Origin: Morganella morganii_D
GTDB taxonomy: Bacteria > Pseudomonadota > Gammaproteobacteria > Enterobacterales > Enterobacteriaceae
Length of the DNA stretch: 64,000 bases
Assembly: GCA_044772875.1 (NCBI GenBank)
Contig: CP173058.1
Coordinates: 744,001-808,000 of the forward strand
Reading direction: 5' to 3'
This document shows positions 7,628 through 17,492 of the stretch, one piece after another. Positions within the stretch are counted from its first letter, which is position 1. Each line of letters opens with the position of its first letter. Made by a program: the position numbers and the translations under genes. The notes below the pieces were generated by a model. The model was not told where the DNA came from and searched no databases. It saw nothing but the letters and a program-made list of their open reading frames with translations.

Positions 7628-10305
7628 TATTCTGTATCCACCTCAGCCGTGAATTCCTCATCAGTTGCCGACAGCGTGATATGGCAGATGGTTTTGCCGG
7701 CTGCCGTGTGTTTGAGCAGCAGCAGGGAAAGCGGCGGCAGTAAGTGACCGTCAATCACCGATTCCAGAATACGGGCACCGTTTTCAGCCCGGTTGGCGCG
7801 CTGAATAATGGCTTTATAAACGGAATCACTGATAGTGACCTGTGCACCGAAACGCTGTACCAGGCGCGCTTCCAGCTGGCTGAGTTTGAAGCGGATAATC
7901 CGTGTCAGCGTTTCGTCACTGAGCGGCAGGAATGGGATCACTTCCATCCTGGCGAGCAATGCCGGTTTGAAGAAGGCAGTCAGCTCCGGATAGAGTGCAT
8001 CCAGCAGTTCATCCGGCCGGTTTTCATAAGCGACAATTGTGCTGTCGCCCAGGTTTGATGTCAGGAAAAAAGCAACGTTTTTGCAGTCAATCACACGGCC
8101 TTCGCCGTCAGCCACTTCCCCTTTGTCAAAGGCCTGATAAAAGAGATTCAGCACATCCGGGTGGGCTTTTTCCACTTCATCCAGCAACACAACGGAGTAA
8201 GGTTTGCGGCGGATGGCTTCCGTCAGCACACCGCCTTCACCATAGCCGATATACCCCGGCGGGGAACCGATCAGACGGGAAATCGTGTGTTTTTCCTGGA
8301 ACTCGGACATATTGATAGTGGTGAGATATTGCGTGCCGCCGAACATCAGCTGAGCTATCTGTAATACCGTTTCGGTTTTCCCCACGCCGCTCGGGCCGAC
8401 CAGCAGGAAAGCCCCCAGCGGCCGGCCCGGACGCCGCAGATCAGCACGGGCGGTCAGCAGGTGTTTATGCAGATGAGCAATCGCCGGATCCTGACCTTTG
8501 ATGGACTCCTCAAGGTAAGCCGGTAATTCGGTGACCACAGCGAGAGCATCCTGTGACAGGCGGTTGAGCGGAACACCGGTCCATTCTGCGATTACTTCGG
8601 CAATCTGTTTTTTGCCGACATGCGGGGATACCAGGGAGGAGAGTTTCTGACGGGTTTCCAGTTCTGCGTTCAGGGCCTGTAACTGTTCACGGATACTCTC
8701 TGTGGTTGCCGGCTCTGCGGCTTCGCCTGTCTCTGTCGGTGTGTCGTTTGTCTCTGCGTGTTCTTCCGGCGCCGGTTTGTCAGATGGTGCTGCTTTGTCC
8801 AGCAATTTTTCCCGTAATCTAATGATATCGCGGACTAATATCTGTTGAGCCTGCCAGTCAGTCTGTAACTGGTCCAGTGACTGCTGTAATTGTGCAGACT
8901 GCTGATGCAGTGCGGCCAGGCGGTCAGTGTGATCCACCAGCCCGAGCAGGGCTTCGCGCTCCAGCACATCACATTCCATACCAATCTGGTGTAACTGTGT
9001 TTTCAGGGAGGAAATCTGTTTCGGCGGCGAGGTCAGATTAATCGCGGTCCGTGCACAGGCGGTATCCAGCACATCAATGGCTTTATCCGGTAACTGACGG
9101 CCGGACAGATAGCGGTCACTCAGCTCTGCCGAGGCGCGCAGTGCATCATCATCAATAAAGACCTGATGGGCGGATTCATAGGCCGTCCGCAGGCCGCGCA
9201 TGATAACCACTGCTTCTGCTGCTGTAGGTTCTTTGACCTGAACCAATTGGAAGCGCCGCGCCAGTGCCGCGTCTTTCTCAAAATATTTTTTGTATTCACT
9301 CCAGGTGGTTGCCGCGATAGTGCAGAGTTCGCCCCGCGCCAGAACAGGCTTGAGGAGGTTGGCGACATCCGTGCCGCCCTGCTGGTTACCGGCACCGATA
9401 AGGGTGTGCGCCTCATCAATAAACAGAATGATCGGAGTGGCGGAGCTGATAATCTCCTGAATCAGCCCTTTGAACCGTTTTTCAAACTCACCTTTGACGG
9501 CGGCACCGGCCTGAATTGCACCCGGATCCAGCACATGCAGCTGACAGCCGCGCAGTTTCTCCGGTACATCACCGGCTTCAATACGCAGCGTAAGACCTTC
9601 AATCAGTGCACTTTTACCGACACCTGGCTCACCGACAACCACCGGGTTATTTTTGCGGCGGCGGCAGAGGATGTCGATCATCAGGTCAATTTCGTTATTA
9701 CGGCACAGAACCGGATCCAGCTTATCCTGCCGCGCCAGCTCTGACATATTCTGTGTGAAACGCGCGAGCAGGCTGTCTGACGCCGGGGTATTGCCTCCCG
9801 CAGGCTGGCTGCTGAAATCACCGGACTGGCTTTCCGCTGAACCGGCCGTCCACTCATCAAACTGCTGTTTTAACTGCTCGCGGTTGATGTTGCTGAGCAG
9901 GGTGCAGGCCTGCTGCGGCAGATAGCGCTGCGGCATCTGCAGCAGAACCAGAAGCACAATACCGGAGCGCAGGGTGGTGTGGTGATATTCGGCGGAGGCG
10001 ACCAGCCAGCTGTCTTTCAGCAGCTCAGTCAGCAGCGGGGAAAACCCCGGATAGCCCTGGGTCAGTGCCTGATGCAGTGGGATCAGTTCTGCGGTCATGC
10101 CCGCCAGTTCACTGTGATCAATACCGGCACGCTGGCAGATCACCCGCACATCGGTTAACGGGGTTTCCAGCAGACTGCTTAAAAACAGTGCAGTGGTAAT
10201 TTCCGGCTGCTGCCCGCTGACACTGCGGGCGGCGGCATTTTCCAGTGCATGTTTTGCAACAGGATCGAGGCGGTTAACAAGCGTTGAGAGATCGACATTT
10301 ATCAT
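7627..10305 (-). CDS. clpV: T6SS sheath-disassembly ATPase ClpV (TssH)
   Basis: ClpV is the AAA+ unfoldase that extracts TssC from contracted sheaths for recycling. The 892-residue protein has the N-terminal Clp_N repeat region that binds TssC. The first AAA+ module has Walker A GEPGVGKSALIEG and Walker B IILFIDEAHTLIGAG. A coiled middle domain contains an acidic, Thr/Glu-rich insertion around residues 500-540. The second AAA+ module has Walker A GPSGVGKTETV and Walker B VVLLDEVEKAHPD. Length and order of parts are those of ClpV rather than ClpB. Its ATG overlaps the tssL stop (TGATG). Confidence 0.97.
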   Translation of the reverse strand: MINVDLSTLVNRLDPVAKHALENAAARSVSGQQPEITTALFLSSLLETPLTDVRVICQRAGIDHSELAGMTAELIPLHQALTQGYPGFSPLLTELLKDSWLVASAEYHHTTLRSGIVLLVLLQMPQRYLPQQACTLLSNINREQLKQQFDEWTAGSAESQSGDFSSQPAGGNTPASDSLLARFTQNMSELARQDKLDPVLCRNNEIDLMIDILCRRRKNNPVVVGEPGVGKSALIEGLTLRIEAGDVPEKLRGCQLHVLDPGAIQAGAAVKGEFEKRFKGLIQEIISSATPIILFIDEAHTLIGAGNQQGGTDVANLLKPVLARGELCTIAATTWSEYKKYFEKDAALARRFQLVQVKEPTAAEAVVIMRGLRTAYESAHQVFIDDDALRASAELSDRYLSGRQLPDKAIDVLDTACARTAINLTSPPKQISSLKTQLHQIGMECDVLEREALLGLVDHTDRLAALHQQSAQLQQSLDQLQTDWQAQQILVRDIIRLREKLLDKAAPSDKPAPEEHAETNDTPTETGEAAEPATTESIREQLQALNAELETRQKLSSLVSPHVGKKQIAEVIAEWTGVPLNRLSQDALAVVTELPAYLEESIKGQDPAIAHLHKHLLTARADLRRPGRPLGAFLLVGPSGVGKTETVLQIAQLMFGGTQYLTTINMSEFQEKHTISRLIGSPPGYIGYGEGGVLTEAIRRKPYSVVLLDEVEKAHPDVLNLFYQAFDKGEVADGEGRVIDCKNVAFFLTSNLGDSTIVAYENRPDELLDALYPELTAFFKPALLARMEVIPFLPLSDETLTRIIRFKLSQLEARLVQRFGAQVTISDSVYKAIIQRANRAENGARILESVIDGHLLPPLSLLLLKHTAAGKTICHITLSATDEEFTAEVDTE

Positions 10306-11099
10306 CAGTGTGTACCCTGACTCAGTAGCGGAGTGAGTTGTTCCAAAATATGTTGTGTCTGATTATTCAGCTGCGACAGATACAGGCCGTAAATACCGGC
10401 GGCCAGTAATATCCCGGCGATAAAGATATATTTGAGGCGCAGGCGTTTTCCCAGCCGGTAACGGTGCGGGTCAGAGGCGGTATCTTCATACAGCACAACA
10501 ACACCCTGTTCGGGGCGCAGCTGGCGGATCTGTTTTTGCAGGCGGCGCAGCAGACGGTTAAATTCATCGTTATGGCCCTGCGTCACTTTATAGCGGCCCC
10601 GGTAACCGAGGCACAGACACAGCCAGATAAACTCAATCAGATCCAGATAGCGCTTCGGCTCACCGAGCAGGCGTTCAGTAAGAATGAACACTTTCTCCCC
10701 GCCCCAGGATTCATTATGGAAATGCACCAGCAGGGATTTTTTCACCCAGCCGTTATCCGTGTTCCAACCGAGGCCCAGGGCGGTTTCATCAATAAAGGTA
10801 CAGAGCACATAGCGAAAGGAGACAATCGCACCCGGCTCATAGCCCTGTGACTGCAGCTGCTGCTCGATAGCCTGGATATCCGTCACCACCTGCTGGTAGA
10901 GCTTGTCCGGCAGCGGCGAGCCGGACAGGGTATGCATCCGCATGACCATGCCGAGCAGAGGAGTGGCCGCATCAATCATCGGATTGATATTTTCCCCGCG
11001 CAGCGGGATCCGGTACTGCTTGTGTATCCGCTGATGCAGATACTGAGCGTCATCAGACACATCATCGTGCAGGCCGCCGGTCAGTAAATCATTGGTCAT
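10305..11099 (-). CDS. tssL: T6SS inner-membrane protein TssL (DotU)
   Basis: TssL is the tail-anchored partner of TssM in the T6SS membrane complex, exposing a DotU domain to the cytoplasm where it meets the baseplate. The 264-residue protein carries a DotU domain with the family motifs FIDETALGLGWN and WGGEKVF, a basic stretch, and one C-terminal membrane helix (YIFIAGILLAAGIYGLYL). Only ~20 residues follow the helix, so it lacks the peptidoglycan-binding OmpA-like extension seen on some TssL proteins. No separate TagL-like gene is visible in the window. The start overlaps the tssK stop (ATGA). Confidence 0.96.
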   Translation of the reverse strand: MTNDLLTGGLHDDVSDDAQYLHQRIHKQYRIPLRGENINPMIDAATPLLGMVMRMHTLSGSPLPDKLYQQVVTDIQAIEQQLQSQGYEPGAIVSFRYVLCTFIDETALGLGWNTDNGWVKKSLLVHFHNESWGGEKVFILTERLLGEPKRYLDLIEFIWLCLCLGYRGRYKVTQGHNDEFNRLLRRLQKQIRQLRPEQGVVVLYEDTASDPHRYRLGKRLRLKYIFIAGILLAAGIYGLYLSQLNNQTQHILEQLTPLLSQGTH

Positions 11100-12448
11100 A
11101 AATCCCCCCCGTTACGGATGGCCCAGAACTGAATATCCAGCTCAGGGAAGTTGCCGGCAACGTGGAAGGCGACAGAGCCGCTCTGCTGAATTTCCTGCCA
11201 GGCTGTGCCCTGGCGATCCAGCCGGAAATAGGTGTAACCCGCGTGATACGGCAGCTGACGCGGTGCGGCAGACAGGGCAATCAGCGGTACGCCCGGCAGC
11301 TGGACACTGACCAGGTCGCGGATGCGGCTGATGGAGGTGACTTTGGTCTGCTGGGTGAACTGGCGGCGCAACTGTTCCTGCGGCATCTGGGCGCGGATCG
11401 CCACGATAAACTCGGCCTGCTGCAACAGCTGCTGATCCTGGATGGTCGCCACGCGGATGCCGTGCTCCTGCTCCTGAAGATGAATCGCAATGGCGCGCGG
11501 TGTCAGTACCACACTCAGTGCCAGACGCAGTGCCCGCATCAGCGGCGGATAGCATTCAGTCAGAGCCTGGTGGTTATATTTCGGCAATTGTCCGGCCAGC
11601 CGTGATTGATCGGTAAAGGTATGCAGTTCGCCGCATAATGAGCGCAGTTCACAGAATAACGGCTCCGGATGCAGCACATCCTGAGCGGCAAAGTGAGCAA
11701 AACGCGGGGATGCGCGGTTGAGAAGCTGTAACATCATAAATTCCGCCACATCGGCAATACCCTGCTGCCCCGGTGAGCCGATCCGTCCGGCCAGCTGGCG
11801 GGCGCGTTCAGCCAGTGTGCCGCTCAGTTCATCGAGAAAGCCGGTCAGTGACGGCGACAGGCGGATATTCAGGCAGGACGGAATAAAGGTATCGTCAAGG
11901 ATCAGGCCGCCGTCTGCCGTTTGTTCACTGATGCGGCAGACAGGCACGGAGACATAAGCATTCAGCTCTGCTGCACCCTGTTTCAGCACCGGGCTGAGTC
12001 TCGCCACATTCAGCATACTGACATCACCGCTTTCGGTGTGCAGATCACGGACATCCAGACGGAACTCTTTATAGCGTGCCGTCAGGTGATTGTTATGCCC
12101 GGCCGCGATTTCATTGACCGTGGCACTGTGCAGCGGCAGAGCAAGATAAATAATGTTATTGCCGGTATCATTGAGCGGCGTGATATCAATCGGCGGCGGC
12201 AGTTCATCCTGTGACGGCATAGAGAACAGGGTGCCGTCCGGCATGACCCCGGTCGCCTCTGATATACCGACCCGGCCCAGCCGCAGAATATCTTCGTTGA
12301 TCACCAGAGAGGTAAATCCGGCATAGTGACCGAAGAACGCAGAGAGCAGGCTCTCTGTCACATAATCCTGGTGGCGCTGCTGCTGCTGAAAATGCTGGGG
12401 CTTGATAAACAGACCTTCGCGCCAGATAACCCGGTTTTTCATCGACAT
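11096..12448 (-). CDS. tssK: T6SS baseplate protein TssK
   Basis: TssK is the trimeric baseplate subunit that joins the TssF/G wedges to the TssJLM membrane complex. I place the start at 12448 (MSMKNRVIWREGLF), giving 450 residues: this is where the family normally begins, and a GAGGAAGAAG Shine-Dalgarno lies just upstream at the end of tssJ. A longer frame to 12496 would overlap tssJ and adds nothing family-like. The hallmark N-terminus WREGLFIKPQHFQQQ is intact. The stop overlaps tssL. Order and spacing match the usual tssJ-tssK-tssL block. Confidence 0.96.
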   Translation of the reverse strand: MSMKNRVIWREGLFIKPQHFQQQQRHQDYVTESLLSAFFGHYAGFTSLVINEDILRLGRVGISEATGVMPDGTLFSMPSQDELPPPIDITPLNDTGNNIIYLALPLHSATVNEIAAGHNNHLTARYKEFRLDVRDLHTESGDVSMLNVARLSPVLKQGAAELNAYVSVPVCRISEQTADGGLILDDTFIPSCLNIRLSPSLTGFLDELSGTLAERARQLAGRIGSPGQQGIADVAEFMMLQLLNRASPRFAHFAAQDVLHPEPLFCELRSLCGELHTFTDQSRLAGQLPKYNHQALTECYPPLMRALRLALSVVLTPRAIAIHLQEQEHGIRVATIQDQQLLQQAEFIVAIRAQMPQEQLRRQFTQQTKVTSISRIRDLVSVQLPGVPLIALSAAPRQLPYHAGYTYFRLDRQGTAWQEIQQSGSVAFHVAGNFPELDIQFWAIRNGGDL

Positions 12449-12449
12449 A

Positions 12450-12989
12450 TTATTCTTCTTCCTCTTTGCGCAATTCCACTTCATTTGCCCGGACATGAAC
12501 CAGGACGTAATATTGCCGTCCGATCCCGCTTAACTTGATGATTTTCTTCCATTCAGTGACGTTAGGATCCGAGTAACGGACAATCACACCCAGATAGCGG
12601 TTCTCGCCGGAGGTCCGCAGTAACGCCAGCGGTTTGTACTGATCCGGTGTCAGTGTGTAATCCTGATGGCCGATATAGTTTTTACCGAGCACATCCGGCA
12701 GCGGTTTTTCATCCAGCTGGTCGAAATCCATCGATTCAAAGCGGGAGTCCTCGCTGAGATACACAAGCTGCATCTCCACAGGAGACGGCTCTCCGTCCGG
12801 ATTCGGGTTCATATCCGGCTCGGCCAGGAGTGTGATCGCAATTTCAGATGGCTGCTGGTTCGCTTTGCCTACCGGAATATCCGGATCCCACAGCACCTTG
12901 CCGACTTTTTTGGTCGCTTCCCAGGACTTACTGCATCCGCTTAACACCAGTACCAGCAGCAACAATCCGTATCGCAGTTTCACACTCAT
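12450..12989 (-). CDS. tssJ: T6SS outer-membrane lipoprotein TssJ
   Basis: TssJ is the outer-membrane lipoprotein that docks the periplasmic part of TssM. The 179-residue precursor has a hydrophobic signal peptide ending in a clear lipobox (LVLSGC, Cys19) followed by SKSWEATKK. Residue +2 is Ser, consistent with outer-membrane sorting by the Lol rule. The mature part is a beta-sandwich-type sequence with DQYKPLALLRT and a C-terminal acidic tail (RKEEEE). The ATG is preceded by AAGGGAC. Its stop lies 2 bp before the tssK start, and its 3' end supplies the tssK ribosome-binding site. Confidence 0.93.
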   Translation of the reverse strand: MSVKLRYGLLLLVLVLSGCSKSWEATKKVGKVLWDPDIPVGKANQQPSEIAITLLAEPDMNPNPDGEPSPVEMQLVYLSEDSRFESMDFDQLDEKPLPDVLGKNYIGHQDYTLTPDQYKPLALLRTSGENRYLGVIVRYSDPNVTEWKKIIKLSGIGRQYYVLVHVRANEVELRKEEEE

Positions 12990-13001
12990 GATGGATGTCC
13001 C

Positions 13002-14270
13002 TTATAAGCCTTTACGTAATGCCCGGTCATAGGCATGGGTGTAAACTTCATAAAAGAGTTTTTCAAACCCCTGCTGGCGGCAGGATTTCAGCTCGCGGTA
13101 ATAGCTGACATACATCTGCCACGCCCAGGCCGGATCTGAACTGCACTCCTCCCCGGCCCGCTGATACAGCGCGAAACGTGCCAGCAGCCGCTCCGGAGAG
13201 AAAGCATCGAGCATGGTATCCAGCGCCACGGAAATCGCTTCCAGGTTGGCCTGGTAATGGAGCTGCATATTGGTCAGGCTTTCGCTGACGGCGGCGGTCG
13301 GTGACAGATGCACCGGGCTGCGCTCATCACCGAACAGCAGATGCAGGACTTCCTGATAATCCACATTCAGACGCAGAGGGTTATCCTCAATCGGGCGCAA
13401 TTGTTTGTCGCGCAGGTTATCCTGGGTTTTCTGTAATGCGAGAAGGCCTTCAATGGCAGCTTTGAGTGTCCGGCCGACTTCGGTCAGAAAATCATTGGCC
13501 TGGCGGGAGTTGTGCATCGGCAGATGGGCTTCCAGCCCGTGCATCAGCGGGTTTACCGCAATATGATCCGCATCAGTGACCGGCAGCAGTTCATCCGTGC
13601 GATCGGTGGCGGACAGCTTCGGCAGATCCATATATTCCTGCACGATGGTGTTCCCTCTGTTATCGGAGAGCGGCATGGCGGCAGACGAGGTCGGGTGGCG
13701 ATCGGCCAGCAGGCCGGGAATGCGATTTTCTGTTTGTGAACCACCGGTGGTCAGGCTTTCATTTTCCAGTGCCTGTAACGGGTCACGGGTGTGTGAGCCA
13801 CGGACAGTTGGTGCCGTGTCATCCCCCTGAAGCGGGGGGATGTCCGGTGTGGTGCGGGTATCCATCAGGTTATCCAGAGGATTACTGCCTGCGGACACAA
13901 TATCCTGTGGTGCCACGGCCATCGGGTCGCGGTAAGATTCATTGGTCATGGCAAGATGGGTTTTAAACTGCAGTTCCCCGATCTCAATGATATCCCCCTG
14001 TGACAGGCGGACAGCACCGGCGTGGCGGGGGATCGCGGTCTGATTGAGGCGGACCGGTTCGGTCAGGGTTTTCAGGCAGAATGACTGATCCTGCCAGACA
14101 ATACGGCACTGGATCCCGGCGACTTTGCTGAGGCTGTCCTGGAGTGACCAGGTGCAGTCGGCGTTACTGCCGATGGTGCCGCCCTGTGAGGAAAACTGAG
14201 CAGCAGCAGCCCGGCCGCTTTCCAGCCGGTTACTGTTCACTAAATGAAAATTAAGTTGTGGTTTATCCAT
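13002..14270 (-). CDS. T6SS-associated FHA-domain protein (TagH type), FHA site degenerate
   Basis: The 422-residue protein has an N-terminal forkhead-associated fold (residues ~5-105), a long disordered linker rich in Asp/Thr/Pro (~115-230) and a C-terminal helical domain ending YEVYTHAYDRALRKGL, which is the VasC/TagH-type C-terminus. In other systems FHA proteins read phosphothreonine placed by the kinase PpkA and so tune T6SS assembly. Here the binding residues look lost: the GR of strand 3 is GSN and the S-x-x-H motif reads AGIQC. No ppkA or pppA gene is visible in the window. A structural rather than phospho-reading role is inferred. It lies between tssG and tssJ. Confidence 0.88.
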   Translation of the reverse strand: MDKPQLNFHLVNSNRLESGRAAAAQFSSQGGTIGSNADCTWSLQDSLSKVAGIQCRIVWQDQSFCLKTLTEPVRLNQTAIPRHAGAVRLSQGDIIEIGELQFKTHLAMTNESYRDPMAVAPQDIVSAGSNPLDNLMDTRTTPDIPPLQGDDTAPTVRGSHTRDPLQALENESLTTGGSQTENRIPGLLADRHPTSSAAMPLSDNRGNTIVQEYMDLPKLSATDRTDELLPVTDADHIAVNPLMHGLEAHLPMHNSRQANDFLTEVGRTLKAAIEGLLALQKTQDNLRDKQLRPIEDNPLRLNVDYQEVLHLLFGDERSPVHLSPTAAVSESLTNMQLHYQANLEAISVALDTMLDAFSPERLLARFALYQRAGEECSSDPAWAWQMYVSYYRELKSCRQQGFEKLFYEVYTHAYDRALRKGL

Positions 14271-14274
14271 TATG

Positions 14275-15300
14275 TTATTCCAATACTGAAATCGTCACAA
14301 AAGGCTTCAGCTCCGGTTGCCCGAGGAAACTCCGCCAGCCCAGTTGGTTGTTATCTGTTTCGCCGAGAACCATCCCGCCGACCTGTTTTTCCGCCATCCG
14401 CAGCCGTAAATCCCAGGCCAGTTGCTCGTGCATGATGTAAGACACAAAAGCCACCAGCGGCAGATAATCCGGGCCGTTCGGTAAAAAACGCATGTAACGG
14501 GTCAGTGACAGCTCACTGAGTTCGATTGTGCATTTGCCGTTACAGTCTTCAATGCGTGCACCCAGGCTGAAATTCTCACCCAGCAGGGAGCGAGGTTGCG
14601 CGGTGCGGCTTGCGCTGCACAGGATTTCCCCCAGCCGGTTCTGTTGATCGTCCGCAATCGGTACACGGCGGCTTTCCCAGCCGGACAGGTTCACATTGTC
14701 CAGATCAAAACAGTGGGAAATCAGGCTGCACACCACATCCGGTGAGCGTCCCGGGCTGGCCAGTAATCCGGCATAGGCCAGCATTTTGTTGTGATTGATC
14801 CGGATCCGGCTGCGGTTATTTTCGCTGCCCAGTCCGAGCAGCGTGAACATATAGCGTGAAAACGGGTCGCGCCCGTCCGGCTCAAACGATATGTAATAGC
14901 GGTATTTCCGCCAGATCCTGTGCAACAGCACGACAAAACGGTGATTAAACAGATTGAGAAAATCTGTAACGCTTTCGGTCTGCTGGGCTTCTTCCCACGC
15001 CAGACTGTCGAGGTAATATCCCGGCAGCGGGGACTGACTGCCGTGCAGGCCCAAAAACGTCACTTTGACGTCATAAGTGCCGTCCTCACGGCGGGTTACC
15101 CCGGTCACATCCCGTGTCGGAAAGGCGATTCCGGCACTTGCCGAGAAACGGATACTCTCCTGTGCGGACTTTCCGGCCGCTGTCACAGATTTGATCAGTA
15201 ACTCTGCCAGCTGATAAAAGTCATACTCCGTCAGGACGGCGGTGCCGTCGCTGACGGGGGATGTCAGCGCAGAACGGTGTGATTGATTTTCGCCGGCCAT
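14275..15300 (-). CDS. tssG: T6SS baseplate protein TssG
   Basis: TssG, with TssF and TssE, forms the baseplate wedge. The 341-residue length is typical. The sequence carries family stretches such as ESIRFSASAGIAFP near the N-terminus, FLNLFNHRFVVLLHRIW in the middle and DYLPLVAFVSYIM towards the end. The start at 15300 lies 37 bp inside tssF on the same strand, the usual arrangement for tssF-tssG in enteric T6SS operons. The fha start lies 4 bp downstream of its stop. Confidence 0.94.
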   Translation of the reverse strand: MAGENQSHRSALTSPVSDGTAVLTEYDFYQLAELLIKSVTAAGKSAQESIRFSASAGIAFPTRDVTGVTRREDGTYDVKVTFLGLHGSQSPLPGYYLDSLAWEEAQQTESVTDFLNLFNHRFVVLLHRIWRKYRYYISFEPDGRDPFSRYMFTLLGLGSENNRSRIRINHNKMLAYAGLLASPGRSPDVVCSLISHCFDLDNVNLSGWESRRVPIADDQQNRLGEILCSASRTAQPRSLLGENFSLGARIEDCNGKCTIELSELSLTRYMRFLPNGPDYLPLVAFVSYIMHEQLAWDLRLRMAEKQVGGMVLGETDNNQLGWRSFLGQPELKPFVTISVLE

Positions 15301-17045
15301 AAATACACTTCCCGGTTATCCATATTGATCACTTCCAGCTCATGAAACGTATTCACACTGGTATAGAGCCTGAAAAAATGAGCAATAACGGAACAGAACA
15401 AATAGAGTCCACCCTCGGATGAGAACGCACTCTGATAAACAGATAAGGTGGATTTCAGCCCGCGCACCGGTAATCCCCGGTACAGATATTCGACAGGCTG
15501 TGTGGTCATACTCACCAGAGCATCAAGGCACTTTTGCGCCTGACGGGCGGTTTGCTGATGGAAAACAGACGTCAGATCATAAAGTTGCAACAATTCCCTC
15601 AGTGCGTCCAGACTTAACAGTGACTGATAATTCAGTGACAGATTGGTCAGCACCGACCAGTGCAGGGAATGATCCAGCAACGGCAGCAGCGTTTGCGTTG
15701 GTTTCATGATATTGCTGACCGCTGCAATATCCGGCAGCGGCACAGGACAGCGGGTAACGGAGCCGGTCCGCAGATAACCGGCCACATCCCGGTTGGTGCA
15801 GAGCAGGGAAACGGAAATTGTTTCATCACAGCCGGTCAGTGCCGGTTCATTACTGCGGACGAAGGAAATCCGGTGGCGGAATCCGCCGTCATCCGGTGAC
15901 GGCAGTGTGCGCAGCCGGTAATACTGCTCTTCATCACCTTTATTGACCGGATCCTGATGATGAAAACTTTCAAACTGTGTGTAATGTGTCATTTTTACCG
16001 GCGAACTGCCGCAGCGGCGCAGTCCGTCCACACTGGTGACAGAAAAAACGTCGTAACTGCCGGGATGGGCAAAGCCCGGACTCAGCGGGTACTCACTGTT
16101 TCTGCCGTCCAGTTCAATGGCTTCACTTTCCATCGGAAACAGGTTCGCCGCCGGAACACAGTTAATCCGGATGCTGTCATTGCTAATATCCGCCGCCGGC
16201 GGCAGCGGGCGGGAAAAGTGAATGGTCAGGGAAAAGCGATCGCCGGACATCACGGCCGGAATATCATCGAGTCCCTCAATATTCAGAAACAGAAAAGCGC
16301 ACGGAAAACTGAAGTATTCCTGTAACAGGCGATGCCCTTCATAACTGTTTTTAGGGTAGGGCAGCAGGGCATCCTCACGGCTGAATCCGGCCGGTGACAC
16401 GGCAATGTTTTCCGGCTGCCAGGTGTGTTTTTCTGTTGTCAGTGTCGCCCCGGACACCGCGTGATTCAGCAGAAAATAGAGTTCATGCGAGGTATAAACA
16501 TCCCCGCCGAGATAAAACTGTAACTCCGGCAGACCTGATTCTGATAACCGGACTGACTGCGGCAGTGAAAACGAAATTGTCACGGACTGCCTGTCAGCGG
16601 TCACTGAGGAAATGGTAAACGGCATAACCCGAAGATCGCGGCTCTGCGTGAAATGGCAGGTCATCTGATGCAGAACATCTTCCTCCGCATCACTCTCATC
16701 CAGCGTGATTTGCTGACTCTCAAACAGTGTTCCCGCCGGTACAGAAACGGGCAGGAGCAGGGCAGGCGACGGCGTGAACTGCATTACCGTCATTGACGGA
16801 AACGGCCGGGCATAGCTGGGCCATAACATAGTGACCAGGCTGTTGGTCAGCTCCGGGAACTGACGTTCAATTTGACTGCGCAGAGAGGCGGACAGATAAG
16901 CGAAACCTTCCAGCAGCCGCAATACATCCGGGTCAGTGCTCTTTTCCGCCAGAAAATTAACCAGATGCGGCTTGTGGCGTGCAACGGTATCTTCCAGCAG
17001 TTGCAGATATTTAAGTTCATCAGAAAAACGGGGATTACGGGGCAT
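15264..17045 (-). CDS. tssF: T6SS baseplate protein TssF
   Basis: TssF is the main wedge protein of the T6SS baseplate, related to phage gp6-type proteins. The 593-residue length is normal. The N-terminus (FSDELKYLQLLEDTVARHKP) and the following FAYLSASLRSQIERQFPEL are characteristic: the family begins by positioning the assembly around a conserved early helix. The C-terminus includes RGLPVRGLKSTLSV and HFFRLYTSVNTFHEL. It starts 4 bp after the tssE stop and overlaps tssG by 37 bp. Confidence 0.95.
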   Translation of the reverse strand: MPRNPRFSDELKYLQLLEDTVARHKPHLVNFLAEKSTDPDVLRLLEGFAYLSASLRSQIERQFPELTNSLVTMLWPSYARPFPSMTVMQFTPSPALLLPVSVPAGTLFESQQITLDESDAEEDVLHQMTCHFTQSRDLRVMPFTISSVTADRQSVTISFSLPQSVRLSESGLPELQFYLGGDVYTSHELYFLLNHAVSGATLTTEKHTWQPENIAVSPAGFSREDALLPYPKNSYEGHRLLQEYFSFPCAFLFLNIEGLDDIPAVMSGDRFSLTIHFSRPLPPAADISNDSIRINCVPAANLFPMESEAIELDGRNSEYPLSPGFAHPGSYDVFSVTSVDGLRRCGSSPVKMTHYTQFESFHHQDPVNKGDEEQYYRLRTLPSPDDGGFRHRISFVRSNEPALTGCDETISVSLLCTNRDVAGYLRTGSVTRCPVPLPDIAAVSNIMKPTQTLLPLLDHSLHWSVLTNLSLNYQSLLSLDALRELLQLYDLTSVFHQQTARQAQKCLDALVSMTTQPVEYLYRGLPVRGLKSTLSVYQSAFSSEGGLYLFCSVIAHFFRLYTSVNTFHELEVINMDNREVYLWPAKINHTVLR

Positions 17046-17049
17046 ACTG

Positions 17050-17487
17050 TCAGGCCTGCTTCAATCTGTAGTGCCGGTGACTGTCCATCTGCATATTAAA
17101 CTCAATTAACTGAGACTGATTTTCCAGCAACACCAGTGCGGTGATACGGAACTCCAGAAGGAGCGGGTTATGCTCATCAATCACACTTTCCACCGCGACA
17201 TCACTGATCCGCGGTTCATAGTGCAGAATGCAGTCCCGGATGGCAGTTTCCAGGCTTGCACGGAAATCCACTGCTGTCGAGGTGGCATCATTAAGATCCG
17301 TCACGCCCAGCTCACGGCTGCTCTGACAGGTTTCCGGCCGGGTATTCAGCACCAGTGTCAGGTGTGATTTGACCGAATTAATCAGTGCAGCCGTGCGGGA
17401 CTGACGGGAAGCACCGACGAGCTTCCCTCTTATCCGTTCAAAAAGGCGTACGGGTTGTGAAGAGTGACGATGATAATACGCCCCCAT
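17050..17487 (-). CDS. tssE: T6SS baseplate protein TssE (gp25-like)
   Basis: TssE is the gp25/gpW-like baseplate component that initiates sheath assembly. The 145-residue protein contains the gp25-family core, with LGVTDLNDATS and a C-terminal half with LHYEPRISDVAVE, the diagnostic EPR motif region of gp25 proteins. The N-terminal ~35 residues are basic. It lies 5 bp from tssC and 4 bp from tssF, so all are on one transcript. Confidence 0.93.
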   Translation of the reverse strand: MGAYYHRHSSQPVRLFERIRGKLVGASRQSRTAALINSVKSHLTLVLNTRPETCQSSRELGVTDLNDATSTAVDFRASLETAIRDCILHYEPRISDVAVESVIDEHNPLLLEFRITALVLLENQSQLIEFNMQMDSHRHYRLKQA

Positions 17488-17492
17488 TCCGG

